DNA from: Bifidobacterium saguini DSM 23967
GTDB taxonomy: Bacteria > Actinomycetota > Actinomycetes > Actinomycetales > Bifidobacteriaceae
DNA length: 64,000 nucleotides
Direction: 5' to 3'
Assembly: GCF_000741715.1 (NCBI RefSeq)
Contig: NZ_JGZN01000008.1
Span: 248,001 to 312,000 of the forward strand
Part shown: positions 43,248 through 51,073 of the stretch, piece after piece
Layout of the letters: each line of letters starts with the position of its first letter
How positions within the stretch are numbered: the first letter of the stretch is position 1
Made by a program: the position numbers and the translations under genes
The notes under the pieces: model-generated
Seen by the model: only the letters and a program-made list of their open reading frames with translations
Databases searched by the model: none
What the model was told of the DNA's origin: nothing

Positions 43248-43367
43248 TGGTTTTCTCCTTCGCGAACGATTCGAACAGTTGAGGGTCGTACCGGTAGAGC
43301 GCCTGGCGGAAGCCAGGCTCCGGCAGAACAGCGTGTACAGGCGGCTCCATGCCTCGGTCTCGCTCAT
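43228..43367 (-). pseudogene. Small phage gene with apparent frameshift
   Basis: Begins MSETEAWSRLYTLF at 43367 (ATGA overlap with the gene before). A different frame then continues naturally as LPEPGFRQALYRYDPQLFES and stops at 43228. One base appears missing near 43,320. Real lesion or assembly error. Confidence 0.5.
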
Positions 43368-43621
43368 GCTGATGCTCCTCGATGCGATGCGATGATTTTT
43401 CGTTTGGTTTCCGGATCCGTGTACAGGGGCTGGGTGACGCCCTGGTTGCGGGCCTCCTGCATGACCTCGTTCAACGCGTTGCGATGCCCTTGGCCGCGAT
43501 GCTCCCAGTACGTGTGGTGCAATCGCCATTGCAGGTCCGGGTCGCCGTCGAGGCAGGGGTTCGCGATGAGGAAGTCGGTGAACAGGCCCTCCCGGCACTG
43601 CCAGTCCTCCGAAGCGCTCAT
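43364..43621 (-). CDS. Small phage protein, unknown
   Basis: 85 aa, MSASEDWQCREGLFTDFLIANPCLDG; the core WRLHHTYWEHRGQGHRNALNEVMQEARNQG looks globular. Overlaps the replisome organizer stop by 4 bases. Confidence 0.55.
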   Translation of the reverse strand: MSASEDWQCREGLFTDFLIANPCLDGDPDLQWRLHHTYWEHRGQGHRNALNEVMQEARNQGVTQPLYTDPETKRKIIASHRGASA

Positions 43622-44697
43622 GTCGTGGCCTTCTCGCGTTCACGCCGTTCGCGGCGTTTCTGGCCGCGACGGTACAGCCGGTACCAGGCGTCCGGATAGC
43701 GTGCCCTGGCCATGGCCTGCTGCTGTTCGCCGAGTTCGAGGGCCGCGTCCTGCGCCTCGACGTCATCGACGTGCGTGCATAGCCAGTCCACGTCACGCAG
43801 TCGTTTCGCCCGTTCCGCTTCGGGGTCGGGCTGGCCTGGCTTGGGTTTGGCGGGGAGCCGGTCATCGAGCCAGCATTCGCCGTTCAGCCAGTTCGCGGGC
43901 GTTTTCGTGTAGCCGGGCTCGCGGTTCGGGTCGGCGGCATACAGCGACGCTTTGGCGATGAGGAGCGTGTTGTTGGTTTTCCTGCGGGCCTTCCGCCATG
44001 CGCGGTAGGCGTCGCGTTTGCCCTCGTGGCGTGGATACGTGGCCCAGAACTGTTCGAATTCGAGCGGGTAATCCTCGTCCGGAGTCTCGCCCGGCCCCCG
44101 TGAGGGGGTTTGGGGGAGAGATTTTTCGTTAGAAAAATCTTCTTGGTTTTGGTTTTGGTTTTGGTTTAAACCAAGGAACTTCGGCGTGACTCCCGGTGTG
44201 ACATCATCGTGAGTCACGTCATTGTCACGCGTGACATTCGGTGTGACATCATCGTGAGTCACGTCATTGTCACGCGTGACATTCGGTGTGACATCATCGT
44301 GAGTCACGTCATTGTCACGCGTGACATTCGGTGTGACATCATCGTGAGTCACGTTTTCCTTCGCACGCTGCCGGCGCTTGCGGTCACGCGCATTGTCACG
44401 CGCGCTCTCCACCTCGTCACGGCTGTTCTGATGCTCGAGGTAGTCATGGATGGCGTAACGGCCGTTCTCGAGCTCGTCCAGCAATCCGAACTCCACGAGG
44501 TCCAGCAGGTCGGCCTTCTCGGCGCCGAGACGCCTGAGGGCGCGCATGGTGAGCACGCCGTCGTTGAGCTCGTCCGAGCAGTAGCTGATGGCGAGCGTCC
44601 AGATGGCGAACGCGTGCGGGTTCGCGTCGATCAGATCGTTGACCTTGTCGTTGAGCCATAATCCGTTCGACAGTTTCGCGTATCCTTGCCGGGCCAT
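43618..44697 (-). CDS. Phage replisome organizer (replication initiator)
   Basis: 359 aa from ATG 44697, which follows AGGAGG. N-terminal domain (KLSNGLWLNDKVNDLIDANPHAFAIWTLAIS, HTH-like, residues 5-75), then a low-complexity centre with tandem VTHDDVTPNVTRDND repeats and a poly Q/N stretch, then a DnaC-loader-like C-terminus (LEFEQFWATYPRHEGKRDAYRAWRKARR, then KTPANWLNGECW). It should bind the origin and recruit host helicase. The DNA repeats inside the gene look like iterons. Confidence 0.8.
   Translation of the reverse strand: MARQGYAKLSNGLWLNDKVNDLIDANPHAFAIWTLAISYCSDELNDGVLTMRALRRLGAEKADLLDLVEFGLLDELENGRYAIHDYLEHQNSRDEVESARDNARDRKRRQRAKENVTHDDVTPNVTRDNDVTHDDVTPNVTRDNDVTHDDVTPNVTRDNDVTHDDVTPGVTPKFLGLNQNQNQNQEDFSNEKSLPQTPSRGPGETPDEDYPLEFEQFWATYPRHEGKRDAYRAWRKARRKTNNTLLIAKASLYAADPNREPGYTKTPANWLNGECWLDDRLPAKPKPGQPDPEAERAKRLRDVDWLCTHVDDVEAQDAALELGEQQQAMARARYPDAWYRLYRRGQKRRERREREKATT
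44205..44355. repeat. 45-bp tandem repeat within the replication initiator, probable origin iterons
   Basis: About 3.3 copies of a 45-bp unit containing the palindrome GTCACGCGTGAC and a GTGAC-atcatcgtga-GTCAC arm pair. Position inside the initiator gene recalls lambda's origin in gene O. Confidence 0.6.
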
Positions 44698-44759
44698 CAG
44701 CGGCCTCCTATCCATGCTATGGGTATCGTGAGCAGAATCAATATGAGAGCGGGTGTCAT
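44697..44759 (-). CDS. 20-aa membrane microprotein
   Basis: MTPALILILLTIPIAWIGGR, essentially one TM helix. Its ATG overlaps the stop of the preceding gene (ATGA) and its stop overlaps the initiator's ATG, so it is doubly coupled. The initiator's AGGAGG lies within its last codons. It may be a real peptide or merely a translational relay. Confidence 0.45.
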   Translation of the reverse strand: MTPALILILLTIPIAWIGGR

Positions 44760-45250
44760 TCGGGGCCCAGGGGGAGCCCGTGGTTAAGGATCCGCGCGAA
44801 CAGTTCGAGCGGCATCCATACGAGCGTCGGGTTCTGCGGCACGGGTTTCGAGCTGGCCCGCACCAGCTCCTTGAACCGGTCGTCGGCCTTGCAGCCGGCG
44901 AGGAGCCGTTCGCAGGCGTTCACGTCCATGACGGCCATCTGGCGTGCCATGCCCTTGAGGCTTTTGACGCCGACGCCCTTGCGATGCTGCACGAGCACCC
45001 CATAGGTGGTGTCCATGTTCGCCATCTCCACCTTCAGTTCACGCCAATGCTTCCTGTATTGGGGTTGCTTCGTGTCCTTGCATTCCACGCACACCGGCAT
45101 GCCGTCGAACATGACTCCGGTCAGGTCGCCCTGATCGTGGTTGCCCTTCAACGGCATGCGGTCGATGCGCGTGTCCTGCAACGCCCATGCGAGGTAGCGC
45201 ACGGTCCACGTCTCCAACGCGGTGCCTTTCGCCTTGGCCGGGTTAGCCAT
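44756..45250 (-). CDS. PD-(D/E)XK-type nuclease, resolvase-like
   Basis: 164 aa from ATG 45250. KGTALETWTVRYLAW, then GNHDQGDLTGVMFDGMPVCVECKDTKQ: the D and E-x-K of a restriction-like nuclease core. Probably a Holliday-junction resolvase or recombination nuclease acting with RecT and the exonuclease upstream. Confidence 0.7.
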   Translation of the reverse strand: MANPAKAKGTALETWTVRYLAWALQDTRIDRMPLKGNHDQGDLTGVMFDGMPVCVECKDTKQPQYRKHWRELKVEMANMDTTYGVLVQHRKGVGVKSLKGMARQMAVMDVNACERLLAGCKADDRFKELVRASSKPVPQNPTLVWMPLELFARILNHGLPLGPE

Positions 45251-45869
45251 TGTCCGCCTCCCCGGCGTCGTGGCCCGATTCGATCTGGAGGGTTTCGAAG
45301 CTCGGCTGTTCGGTGGGGAACATGGATTCGAGCGTTGCCATCGTCTCCTTGATGCTGAACTCCGAACTGCATGCGAGGCTGTCACTGTTCGCGTATTCGA
45401 AGCGTTGCCCGCACACGCGGCACCACAGGGGGTGCGGCCTCGCCTTCAGCAGGAGGCGGGTCTCGCGCAGGTCAACGGTGCCCTCCTCGGCCCATACGGG
45501 CTTATGACAGCGGGGGCACAGCGACCACGGCGGACGCTTCACCACGGGTTTCACCGGTGCGAACAGCTTCTTCATGGCCTTCTCGGTGGCTCCGAACACC
45601 TGCGGCCACGAGTCCATGATCTGCTGGTAGCGTTCCTCCGGACGGTCCTCGAAATCATCGCGGAACCGGGTGAACTCCTCGATGCCGTGGAAGATGTGGT
45701 CGCTGGCGAGCCACAGGAGCGTGACGGCCACATAGTCCGGGTAGTAGCGGTCCGCGTGCACCTTGACCCTTACCGTGGTGTCGTAGAAGAGGCCGGCCTC
45801 CGCGTCCAACGCGGAATAGGCCACCTCCATCGAACGGGCGAGCGTGACGATACTGGTTTCAGCGTTCAA
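45243..45869 (-). CDS. Phage protein with zinc ribbon, unknown
   Basis: 208 aa. The middle has two CxxC pairs, SLCPRCHKP and LWCRVCGQR, forming a zinc ribbon after a helical N-terminal half. In the recombination/replication cluster; function not known. Confidence 0.6.
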   Translation of the reverse strand: MNAETSIVTLARSMEVAYSALDAEAGLFYDTTVRVKVHADRYYPDYVAVTLLWLASDHIFHGIEEFTRFRDDFEDRPEERYQQIMDSWPQVFGATEKAMKKLFAPVKPVVKRPPWSLCPRCHKPVWAEEGTVDLRETRLLLKARPHPLWCRVCGQRFEYANSDSLACSSEFSIKETMATLESMFPTEQPSFETLQIESGHDAGEADNG

Positions 45870-46008
45870 TGTTGTATTCCTCCAAGGTTTCCTCTTCGCA
45901 TTCCGGGCATGGGATGGGCCTCAACGGGTAGAGGCCGCACCCGTGTATCGGGCAGATATCCTCCACGTCCGGTGGCGTCTCATCGTGGTACAAGTGCAGG
46001 CCCGGCAT
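45859..46008 (-). CDS. 49-aa zinc-finger-like protein
   Basis: Read by hand: MPGLHLYHDETPPDVEDICP, then IHGCGLYPLRPIPCPECEEE: a C-x2-H-x2-C and a CPEC pair. It overlaps the upstream SSB stop and the downstream gene by a few bases. Too short to be listed by most gene finders. Confidence 0.55.
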   Translation of the reverse strand: MPGLHLYHDETPPDVEDICPIHGCGLYPLRPIPCPECEEETLEEYNIER

Positions 46009-46475
46009 CAGAATTCAGGCTCCTGAGTCGGGCTGGCCCACGGGTCGGACGCCGGCTGCTGCGATTGCTGCGCGTATCCCTGCGGTGGGTTGGCGTTGAA
46101 TCCTCCACGCTGCTGCTGGCCGCCCTTCTGCCTGACGTTCGTGACGGCTATGGCGCTGGCGTTGACGTTGCAGCTCGCGGCCAGCTGGCCCTGCTTGTTC
46201 TGGTAGCCGTGAAACGCGTTGACCTCGCCGACGACGGTGACCTCCACGATGTTGCTCTGGTCGGCGCGCAATTGGCTGATCTGGTCGAACACGGGGTTGA
46301 GGTTCGCGTAGCCGGCAGGCCACACGCTGTAGCTCTGCTCCGGCTGGCTCACCCACTGGCCGTTGCGGTCACGGTAGCCCGGCGTGACGGAGACGCGCAG
46401 ATACCGTTTGCCGTTGCTGGTCTCCTGCACGCCCCACGCGGTGCCCTGGATGATGATCATGGTCCTGCCCGCCAT
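46008..46475 (-). CDS. Phage single-stranded DNA-binding protein-like
   Basis: 155 aa. The N-terminal OB-fold-like part (MIIIQGTAWGVQETSNGKRYLRVSV...NIVEVTVVGEVNAFHGYQNKQG) and a Gln/Gly-rich tail ending DPWASPTQEPEF resemble bacterial SSB tails. Lies directly after RecT. Confidence 0.7.
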   Translation of the reverse strand: MAGRTMIIIQGTAWGVQETSNGKRYLRVSVTPGYRDRNGQWVSQPEQSYSVWPAGYANLNPVFDQISQLRADQSNIVEVTVVGEVNAFHGYQNKQGQLAASCNVNASAIAVTNVRQKGGQQQRGGFNANPPQGYAQQSQQPASDPWASPTQEPEF

Positions 46476-46478
46476 CGG

Positions 46479-47507
46479 TCACTCGCCTTCCTTCACGCTG
46501 GCCTTCAACTGGCCGAGCACCTTGTCCAATTCCGCTTCGGAGAGGTCGGAGGTCTTGACCACCGTGCGTTCGAGGATCTTCGAGATCGTCTCGCACGCCT
46601 CCCCGTCCGATGCCACGCCCAACGCCTGGAAGCGACGGATCATCTCCGCGCGCTTCGTTTCGACCGGGGAGGTTTCAGGCTGCGCTTCCGGCTGCCGCTC
46701 CGACTCCTCGACTTCCTCGTCCACGCCCACCTCAACCGGCGCTTCATCGACCGTGGCGTCGGGCAGCGGGTTGAACACGTCGGAATAGTCGGGGGTGCGT
46801 TCGTCCGAGGATGCGGCGTCACGGGCCTCCACGCTCACCGGAAGGAACGGGAACGCGCGACGGATCACGGTCTTCTTCGCCATCGCCTCGTAGTCGGACT
46901 TCCACGGGCTGACCGACTTGCCGTAGCTCGGGCTGCGCTTCGCGGCGGCCTCGATCTCGTCGGCGTTCATCACCTGGAAGTAATGGCCTCCGTCCTTGAA
47001 GTTCGCGATCATGTACACGTGGGTGAGCCTGCCGGGCTTGGCGCACGGCACATGGCGCAGATCCTCGTTCAACCCGTAGTTGTAGGAGAAATCATCGCCC
47101 TCGTGCACGGCACGCGCGCTGATGTCCCTGATCTGGCCGGAACGGCGTGCGAGATCGATCATGCCCTTGTATCCGATGATGAGCGTGGCCTCCTTCTGCC
47201 GGTGCGCATGTTCTTGTTCCCGTAGCAGGATGTACGCGCGGCCCAAACCGTCCACGTTCGACGGTTCCAGACCCAATGCGGCGCACTTCATGAAGCAGGA
47301 GAGCACGCTTTCGACCGAGCAGCTGGCGAGCTGAGGCTCCCGGTTGATGGTGCTCACGTACATCTGGTAGAGGCGCTGCGGGCTGAGGTTGTTGCCGATG
47401 ACCGCCATGATGCGCGGCCAGCTTTTCTCCAGCAGGTGCCTCATGTTCTGCTGCGGGTTCATCGTCTGCAATTGACGGTTCTGCGCCTGTGCTGCCAACT
47501 GTCCCAT
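46479..47507 (-). CDS. recT: RecT-family single-strand annealing protein
   Basis: 342 aa. Diagnostic RecT segment: ALGLEPSNVDGLGRAYILL...ATLIIGYKGMIDLARRSGQI with GDDFSYNYG following. The C-terminal third is acidic and variable. With the YqaJ exonuclease just upstream it makes a RecE/RecT-type recombination pair. Confidence 0.92.
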   Translation of the reverse strand: MGQLAAQAQNRQLQTMNPQQNMRHLLEKSWPRIMAVIGNNLSPQRLYQMYVSTINREPQLASCSVESVLSCFMKCAALGLEPSNVDGLGRAYILLREQEHAHRQKEATLIIGYKGMIDLARRSGQIRDISARAVHEGDDFSYNYGLNEDLRHVPCAKPGRLTHVYMIANFKDGGHYFQVMNADEIEAAAKRSPSYGKSVSPWKSDYEAMAKKTVIRRAFPFLPVSVEARDAASSDERTPDYSDVFNPLPDATVDEAPVEVGVDEEVEESERQPEAQPETSPVETKRAEMIRRFQALGVASDGEACETISKILERTVVKTSDLSEAELDKVLGQLKASVKEGE

Positions 47508-47512
47508 AATCT

Positions 47513-48499
47513 CTAGTTCCTTTCCTTCAACTGTTTGAATCTGAACGTCCTGCCCGAACTGGGCTTGACCTCGCGCACATAGCCCTTACGGTGGAACGGC
47601 TTGTACGTGGCCTCGAATCCCCGGCATCTGACGCCCGCATGGTCGCCGATGCGGACTATCAATGCCTCCTGCAGGAGTTTCACGTCATCGGCTGCCGCAT
47701 CGGCGGCCTGCCTCGCATGCTCGTATTCACGCATCAGGCCGGCGAGATCATCGTCATCGTCGGCGACCTCCACGCCTTCCGTGGGCTCCGGATACGCCTT
47801 CACGACATCCACGGCCTTCAACCGGGGCATCTCGTCGCGGGTCACGAACCCCCAGAACTCCTCGGCGGCCCTGACCACGGCCCCGATATCGTCCTCGTCA
47901 CGTTCGAACCTGATCTCGACCGGCTCCGTTTCGCCTATATCCGCGTAGAAGTATCCCCACTGGAAGCCGGTGACGGCCATGTAGTGCGTGACCTGCGCCA
48001 TGTAATAGTCGGGTGCCTTCAATTCGCCGGTCGCCTCGTCATGCCAGTCGGTGCGGCCACGGTTCGCGTTCGCGGTCTTGATCTCGAGAATTCCCCACGA
48101 GTCGGTCGCCTCGTCGTAGATGAAACCGTCAAGCGATGCGTGCATCAGCGGATGCTCCCTCGACACCAGGCTGATGTCGGTGCCGTCCCTCACCACCCAT
48201 TCCGGGTGGAGTCGGCGGAACCTCTTGCGCAGCTCGCCCTCCAACGCGTTGCCCTTGACGATCGCCCACTTGTCCGAAATATCCTCGGGCGTTTGACGGT
48301 TCGTCTTCTCCAGCCACAGCCGGAACGGCGTCGCATACGGGTTGAGGCCGAGAATCGTGCTCATATCGCTGCCGCCGACCCCGAGCGCGCGGAACGCATG
48401 CCACGCCCTTTCGCGTTCCTTCCTGGTACGCTGTTTGAACCGGTGTATGTCGAAGCGGCCGGTGGCCTTCGCCGCCATGTCGATGGTCACCTTGTTCAT
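47513..48499 (-). CDS. YqaJ-family exonuclease (RecE-like)
   Basis: 328 aa. Core motifs of YqaJ: LGVGGSDMSTILGLNPYATPFRLWLEK, NALEGELRKRF, HASLDGFIYDEATDSWGILEIKTANAN (catalytic D...ExK). It makes 3' overhangs for RecT. Confidence 0.92.
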   Translation of the reverse strand: MNKVTIDMAAKATGRFDIHRFKQRTRKERERAWHAFRALGVGGSDMSTILGLNPYATPFRLWLEKTNRQTPEDISDKWAIVKGNALEGELRKRFRRLHPEWVVRDGTDISLVSREHPLMHASLDGFIYDEATDSWGILEIKTANANRGRTDWHDEATGELKAPDYYMAQVTHYMAVTGFQWGYFYADIGETEPVEIRFERDEDDIGAVVRAAEEFWGFVTRDEMPRLKAVDVVKAYPEPTEGVEVADDDDDLAGLMREYEHARQAADAAADDVKLLQEALIVRIGDHAGVRCRGFEATYKPFHRKGYVREVKPSSGRTFRFKQLKERN

Positions 48500-48660
48500 T
48501 CCACGTCCTCCCCACCGGCTTCCGCCAGTTCCGTGAGACTCTCCTCCAACGCCTGCATGAGCAGGCTCTCCAACGCGAGCACGCTCGGCGTGACCCGCAG
48601 CAGCTCCAGCTTCGGCTGCAGACGAGTAGCCAACCGTTGAACCAGTTCGATATCGCTCAT
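48496..48660 (-). CDS. Small acidic helical phage protein
   Basis: 54 aa from ATG 48660 (MSDIELVQRLATRLQPKLEL). Starts inside the upstream gene's last codons and overlaps the exonuclease by 4 bases. Unknown function. Confidence 0.5.
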   Translation of the reverse strand: MSDIELVQRLATRLQPKLELLRVTPSVLALESLLMQALEESLTELAEAGGEDVE

Positions 48661-48905
48661 TTCCCCGCCTCCCCGTTCAGGTATTCGAGACGGCTGCACC
48701 GGTTGCGTTTGTCCGTCTCCTCGATGTCCTCGCGCCGCCAGCCCACGATCCTGCCGAACTGGCGCACCGGCTCCGGATACGGGCTCTTCATATGCCCGGA
48801 GGACCATTTGCTCACCGTCGAATACGACCTATGGCAGTGTTCCGCCAATTCACTGATCGACATCAATGGGGGTAGCGGCGTCGTGGCGGTGCTTCCGCTT
48901 GCCAT
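48657..48905 (-). CDS. Excisionase-like DNA-binding protein
   Basis: 82 aa (ATG 48905; an in-frame GTG is 3 bases upstream). MSISELAEHCHRSYSTVSKWSSGHMKSPYPEPVRQFGRIVGWRREDIEE is a winged HTH of the excisionase/MerR type. Could direct excision with the integrase or control early genes. Confidence 0.65.
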   Translation of the reverse strand: MASGSTATTPLPPLMSISELAEHCHRSYSTVSKWSSGHMKSPYPEPVRQFGRIVGWRREDIEETDKRNRCSRLEYLNGEAGK

Positions 48906-49288
48906 CACGCCACTTCGCTTTCATCGGCTGGAATATGTTCCCTGTCTTCAATGAGGTCCGGGTCTTCGTCGCTCTCGCAGAACACGTTTCGGATGAAGCC
49001 GACGACCAGCACATCGTCTCTGAGTCGATAAACGATGCTGAAGTCTTCGCGAAAAGGTTCAAGATCGATGCAGCCGACCTCGGTGCATATGCGCACGGTG
49101 CCGTTGGCCAGCATCCTCATGTGGCATACGTTCACGAGGTCAGTCGCCAGCAGCGAAAAATCGTTCCGTTTGGCAACGACCATGTAGGCCGGGCATTCAG
49201 GGCGGGCGGATGAAGCCGCCTCGAAGATGTCATCGAAGCCCATCGGCTCCCAATTGCGGGAATAGGTCGTTATCGTGCTTGGCGTCAT
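48905..49288 (-). CDS. Phage early protein, unknown
   Basis: 127 aa, MTPSTITTYSRNWEPMGFDDIF; beta-rich with acidic end. Preceded by AAGGAGG. First gene of the leftward early recombination operon. No family recognised. Confidence 0.55.
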   Translation of the reverse strand: MTPSTITTYSRNWEPMGFDDIFEAASSARPECPAYMVVAKRNDFSLLATDLVNVCHMRMLANGTVRICTEVGCIDLEPFREDFSIVYRLRDDVLVVGFIRNVFCESDEDPDLIEDREHIPADESEVA

Positions 49289-49320
49289 GGTATCCTCCTT
49301 GTTGAAACCTGTTTTGTTTC

Positions 49321-49344
49321 AGCCCCGTGCCAGCGGGGCTTTTC
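49321..49344 (+). terminator. Hairpin with T-run upstream of the early operon
   Basis: AGCCCCG-tgccag-CGGGGCT then TTTTC, rightward. No plus-strand gene precedes it in this area, so it may stop stray or antisense transcription or shape the leader of the leftward operon. Confidence 0.45.
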
Positions 49345-49367
49345 TGTTTGTTGAACCTTGCGATTCG

Positions 49368-49457
49368 TGGACGGCGAGGGAATCGCACCCTCTCCCGACG
49401 TTTGCCACGCGTCATGACCCGCGTGATCTGCGTACCGGGGGCAACTTGCTACCGCCC
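49368..49457 (-). tRNA. tRNA-like element, possible anticodon CAT, weak
   Basis: Stems pair for acceptor (GGGCGGT/GCCGTCC, two GU), D (TTGC/GCAG) and T arm (GAGGG/CCCTC), and a 5-bp anticodon stem ACGCG/CGCGT encloses an 8-base loop GGTCATGA. The distance from acceptor to D stem is too long, and T55 is G. The whole gap 49,289-49,602 holds no other gene that I can see. Confidence 0.3.
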
Positions 49458-49602
49458 TTAGCGGCGGGAACGGAACACAACCGACCCGAAATGCGTTCCC
49501 GCCATTGATATGGACTGTTCAGTTATCACGAGGGTTTATACGGTTTCCCTTCCGCCGCCCGCCATGAGGAAAGTAAGGAAAAGACATGGCGGGCAAGACT
49601 GT

Positions 49603-49854
49603 TTATTCGTCATCGTCCAGCGCGTCGGCCGTGAACAGGCAGACCAGGCGCAATGGGACGAAACCCAAACCCACCAATGCAGCCAGACCGTTGCCGAGCG
49701 GGTGAGCGCAACCGTCATGCGACAGCAGCCAGATGACGCACACCGCCAGCACGATCAGCCACAGCACCAGCCGGGGCATGAAGCCGTGCGGCAGCTCGTC
49801 CGGCCCGGGCCTTCTGAATCCACTGGCGTGACGCCCGTAATCAAACGTGTTCAT
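49603..49854 (-). CDS. Small phage membrane protein (two TM)
   Basis: 83 aa from ATG 49854; hydrophobic segments LVLWLIVLAVCVIWLL and GLAALVGLGFVPLRLVCLF. Early-region gene of unknown role. Confidence 0.55.
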   Translation of the reverse strand: MNTFDYGRHASGFRRPGPDELPHGFMPRLVLWLIVLAVCVIWLLSHDGCAHPLGNGLAALVGLGFVPLRLVCLFTADALDDDE

Positions 49855-50041
49855 AAGTCGCTTTCTCCGCGTAGGTCGCCCCTGGGTCTGTACTCCCTGT
49901 CCGGTCTCGTTGTGAGGGGTTTTGAAACCTTCTCGCCACACGGCCGACCTCGCGATTGAAGTCCTTTAATTCGTTGACGACCCCCGCGACGCCCGAACCA
50001 CCAATCGGCGTCGCGGCATTAATATTTCGACCACTCATCAT
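49841..50041 (-). CDS. Small early phage protein
   Basis: 65-66 aa (ATGs at 50041 and 50038), MSGRNINAATPIGGSGVAG; no family recognised. It overlaps the next gene by 14 bases and lies nearest to the plus-strand gene at 50,092. Confidence 0.45.
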   Translation of the reverse strand: MMSGRNINAATPIGGSGVAGVVNELKDFNREVGRVARRFQNPSQRDRTGSTDPGATYAEKATYEHV

Positions 50042-50091
50042 TCCGTCTCCTTGGCGAGCGCCGTATTGCCTGCGCGGCTAGAATCCGTGTT

Positions 50092-50715
50092 ATGGATTGG
50101 AGTATCTTCTGGACCGCTTTCGGTGCCATCGGCGGTGCGGTCGGTGCCATCGGCGGGGTAACCGGCATCGTCGCCCTGTTCCAGACGCGCGAAGCCAACC
50201 AGCTCATGAAGGATGCGAACGACACTGCGGAAGAAGCAAACCGCGTCGCCGCCGAATCCCTCAAGACCGCGCAGACCGCCAACCAGTTGGCAGGTCATGC
50301 GAACCAGATAGGAGAACAAGCGAACCTTATCGCCCAACGGGCGCTCACGGCTGGCTTGGATCAGACCGTCTACCATTGGACGGCTCAATACGATGCCGAA
50401 GGTTCCGTTCTCCGTGTCGTCAATGATTGCGGACTCGACGCACGTGACGTTCATGTCATAGTCCATCATGAGGGCGAGGTCGTAGCGGAAGGGCATGCCG
50501 CCCTGATATCCGCAGTCGGCGTACTCGAGCTCGATGCGCCGCTCATGCTCGACGAGTTGCGTAAGGACGCCCGTGGGTACGGCGATGGGTTTTACGGCAC
50601 TCCGAGGGTCAAGGTGTCCATCAGTGTCACATGGGTCAGTGAGTTCGGGGTGCACCGCAGCCTGGAAAGCGAGCAGGGCTTCGGCTATACGAAGCGAACG
50701 AAAATCCTCTCTTAA
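50092..50715 (+). CDS. Membrane-anchored coiled-coil phage protein, only rightward gene of its block
   Basis: 207 aa. N-terminal TM segment (FWTAFGAIGGAVGAIGGVTGIVALF), then Ala/Gln-rich heptads (about 33-88: ANQLMKDANDTAEEANRVAA), then a beta-rich C-terminal domain (VNDCGLDARDVHVIVHHEGEVV). It sits beside the repressor region reading opposite to its neighbours, as lysogeny-expressed exclusion genes often do. Exclusion is my inference. Confidence 0.65.
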   Translation: MDWSIFWTAFGAIGGAVGAIGGVTGIVALFQTREANQLMKDANDTAEEANRVAAESLKTAQTANQLAGHANQIGEQANLIAQRALTAGLDQTVYHWTAQYDAEGSVLRVVNDCGLDARDVHVIVHHEGEVVAEGHAALISAVGVLELDAPLMLDELRKDARGYGDGFYGTPRVKVSISVTWVSEFGVHRSLESEQGFGYTKRTKILS

Positions 50716-50717
50716 CA

Positions 50718-50993
50718 TCACTCCACCCCCTCACCGGCGAGCGCCGGAGATTTCACTCGAACGAGGCTGCTCACGGTTTTTCTAGTCAGCTTTGCAATTC
50801 GGCTGAGTTCGATGACGTCAAAAGGTGCCGTCTCGGGGTGATTGAGATGGCGAGAGAGCGTGGTTCGAGGGATACCTGTTCTTTCAGCCACAGTCGAAAT
50901 GCTCAGATTTGCCCCATCAAGCGCCTTCGCGACATTCTCGGCAACGCTCTTGCTGTATTCCAAAGTGTTCATATGGTTCATAGTACTGACCAT
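50718..50993 (-). CDS. Phage HTH repressor (Cro-like side of switch)
   Basis: Up to 91 aa; ATGs at 50993, 50981 and 50972. The HTH (ISTVAERTGIPRTTLSRHLNHPETAPFDVIELSRIAKLT) is Cro/CI-type. Divergent from the CI-like gene at 51,068 over a 74-base region holding repeated CCATATGG boxes. Confidence 0.75.
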   Translation of the reverse strand: MVSTMNHMNTLEYSKSVAENVAKALDGANLSISTVAERTGIPRTTLSRHLNHPETAPFDVIELSRIAKLTRKTVSSLVRVKSPALAGEGVE

Positions 50994-51073
50994 ATAGTCA
51001 CTGTCAAGAACAACACGCCGACCATATGGTCAGTGCTGCATTTCCAAAAGTGGTATAAACTGCCCATATGGAC
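50967..51073. promoter_or_regulatory. Lysogeny-switch operators (CCATATGG boxes)
   Basis: Four related boxes: GTTCATATGGTTC (50967-50979), GACCATATAGTC (50988-50999), the perfect palindrome GACCATATGGTC (51020-51031), and GCCCATATGGAC (51062-51073), which overlaps the CI-like start codon. Spacing and symmetry suit a divergent repressor switch. Confidence 0.7.

Noticed and set aside
44205..44355. Tandem repeats considered as a CRISPR array
   Set aside because: The units are contiguous with no unique spacers and lie in a coding frame.
44209..44661. Plus-strand repetitive frame opposite the replication initiator
   Set aside because: It is the reverse reading of the tandem repeat in a real gene, without start signal or protein character.
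45222..47225. Long plus-strand frame of 667 codons opposite the SSB, RecT and zinc-ribbon genes
   Set aside because: Shadow of GC-rich genes on the other strand; proteins on the minus strand have clear family motifs.
50038..50721. Long minus-strand frame of 227 codons opposite the gene at 50,092
   Set aside because: Its translation has no family-like pattern, whereas the plus frame has a TM helix, heptads and normal codon use.
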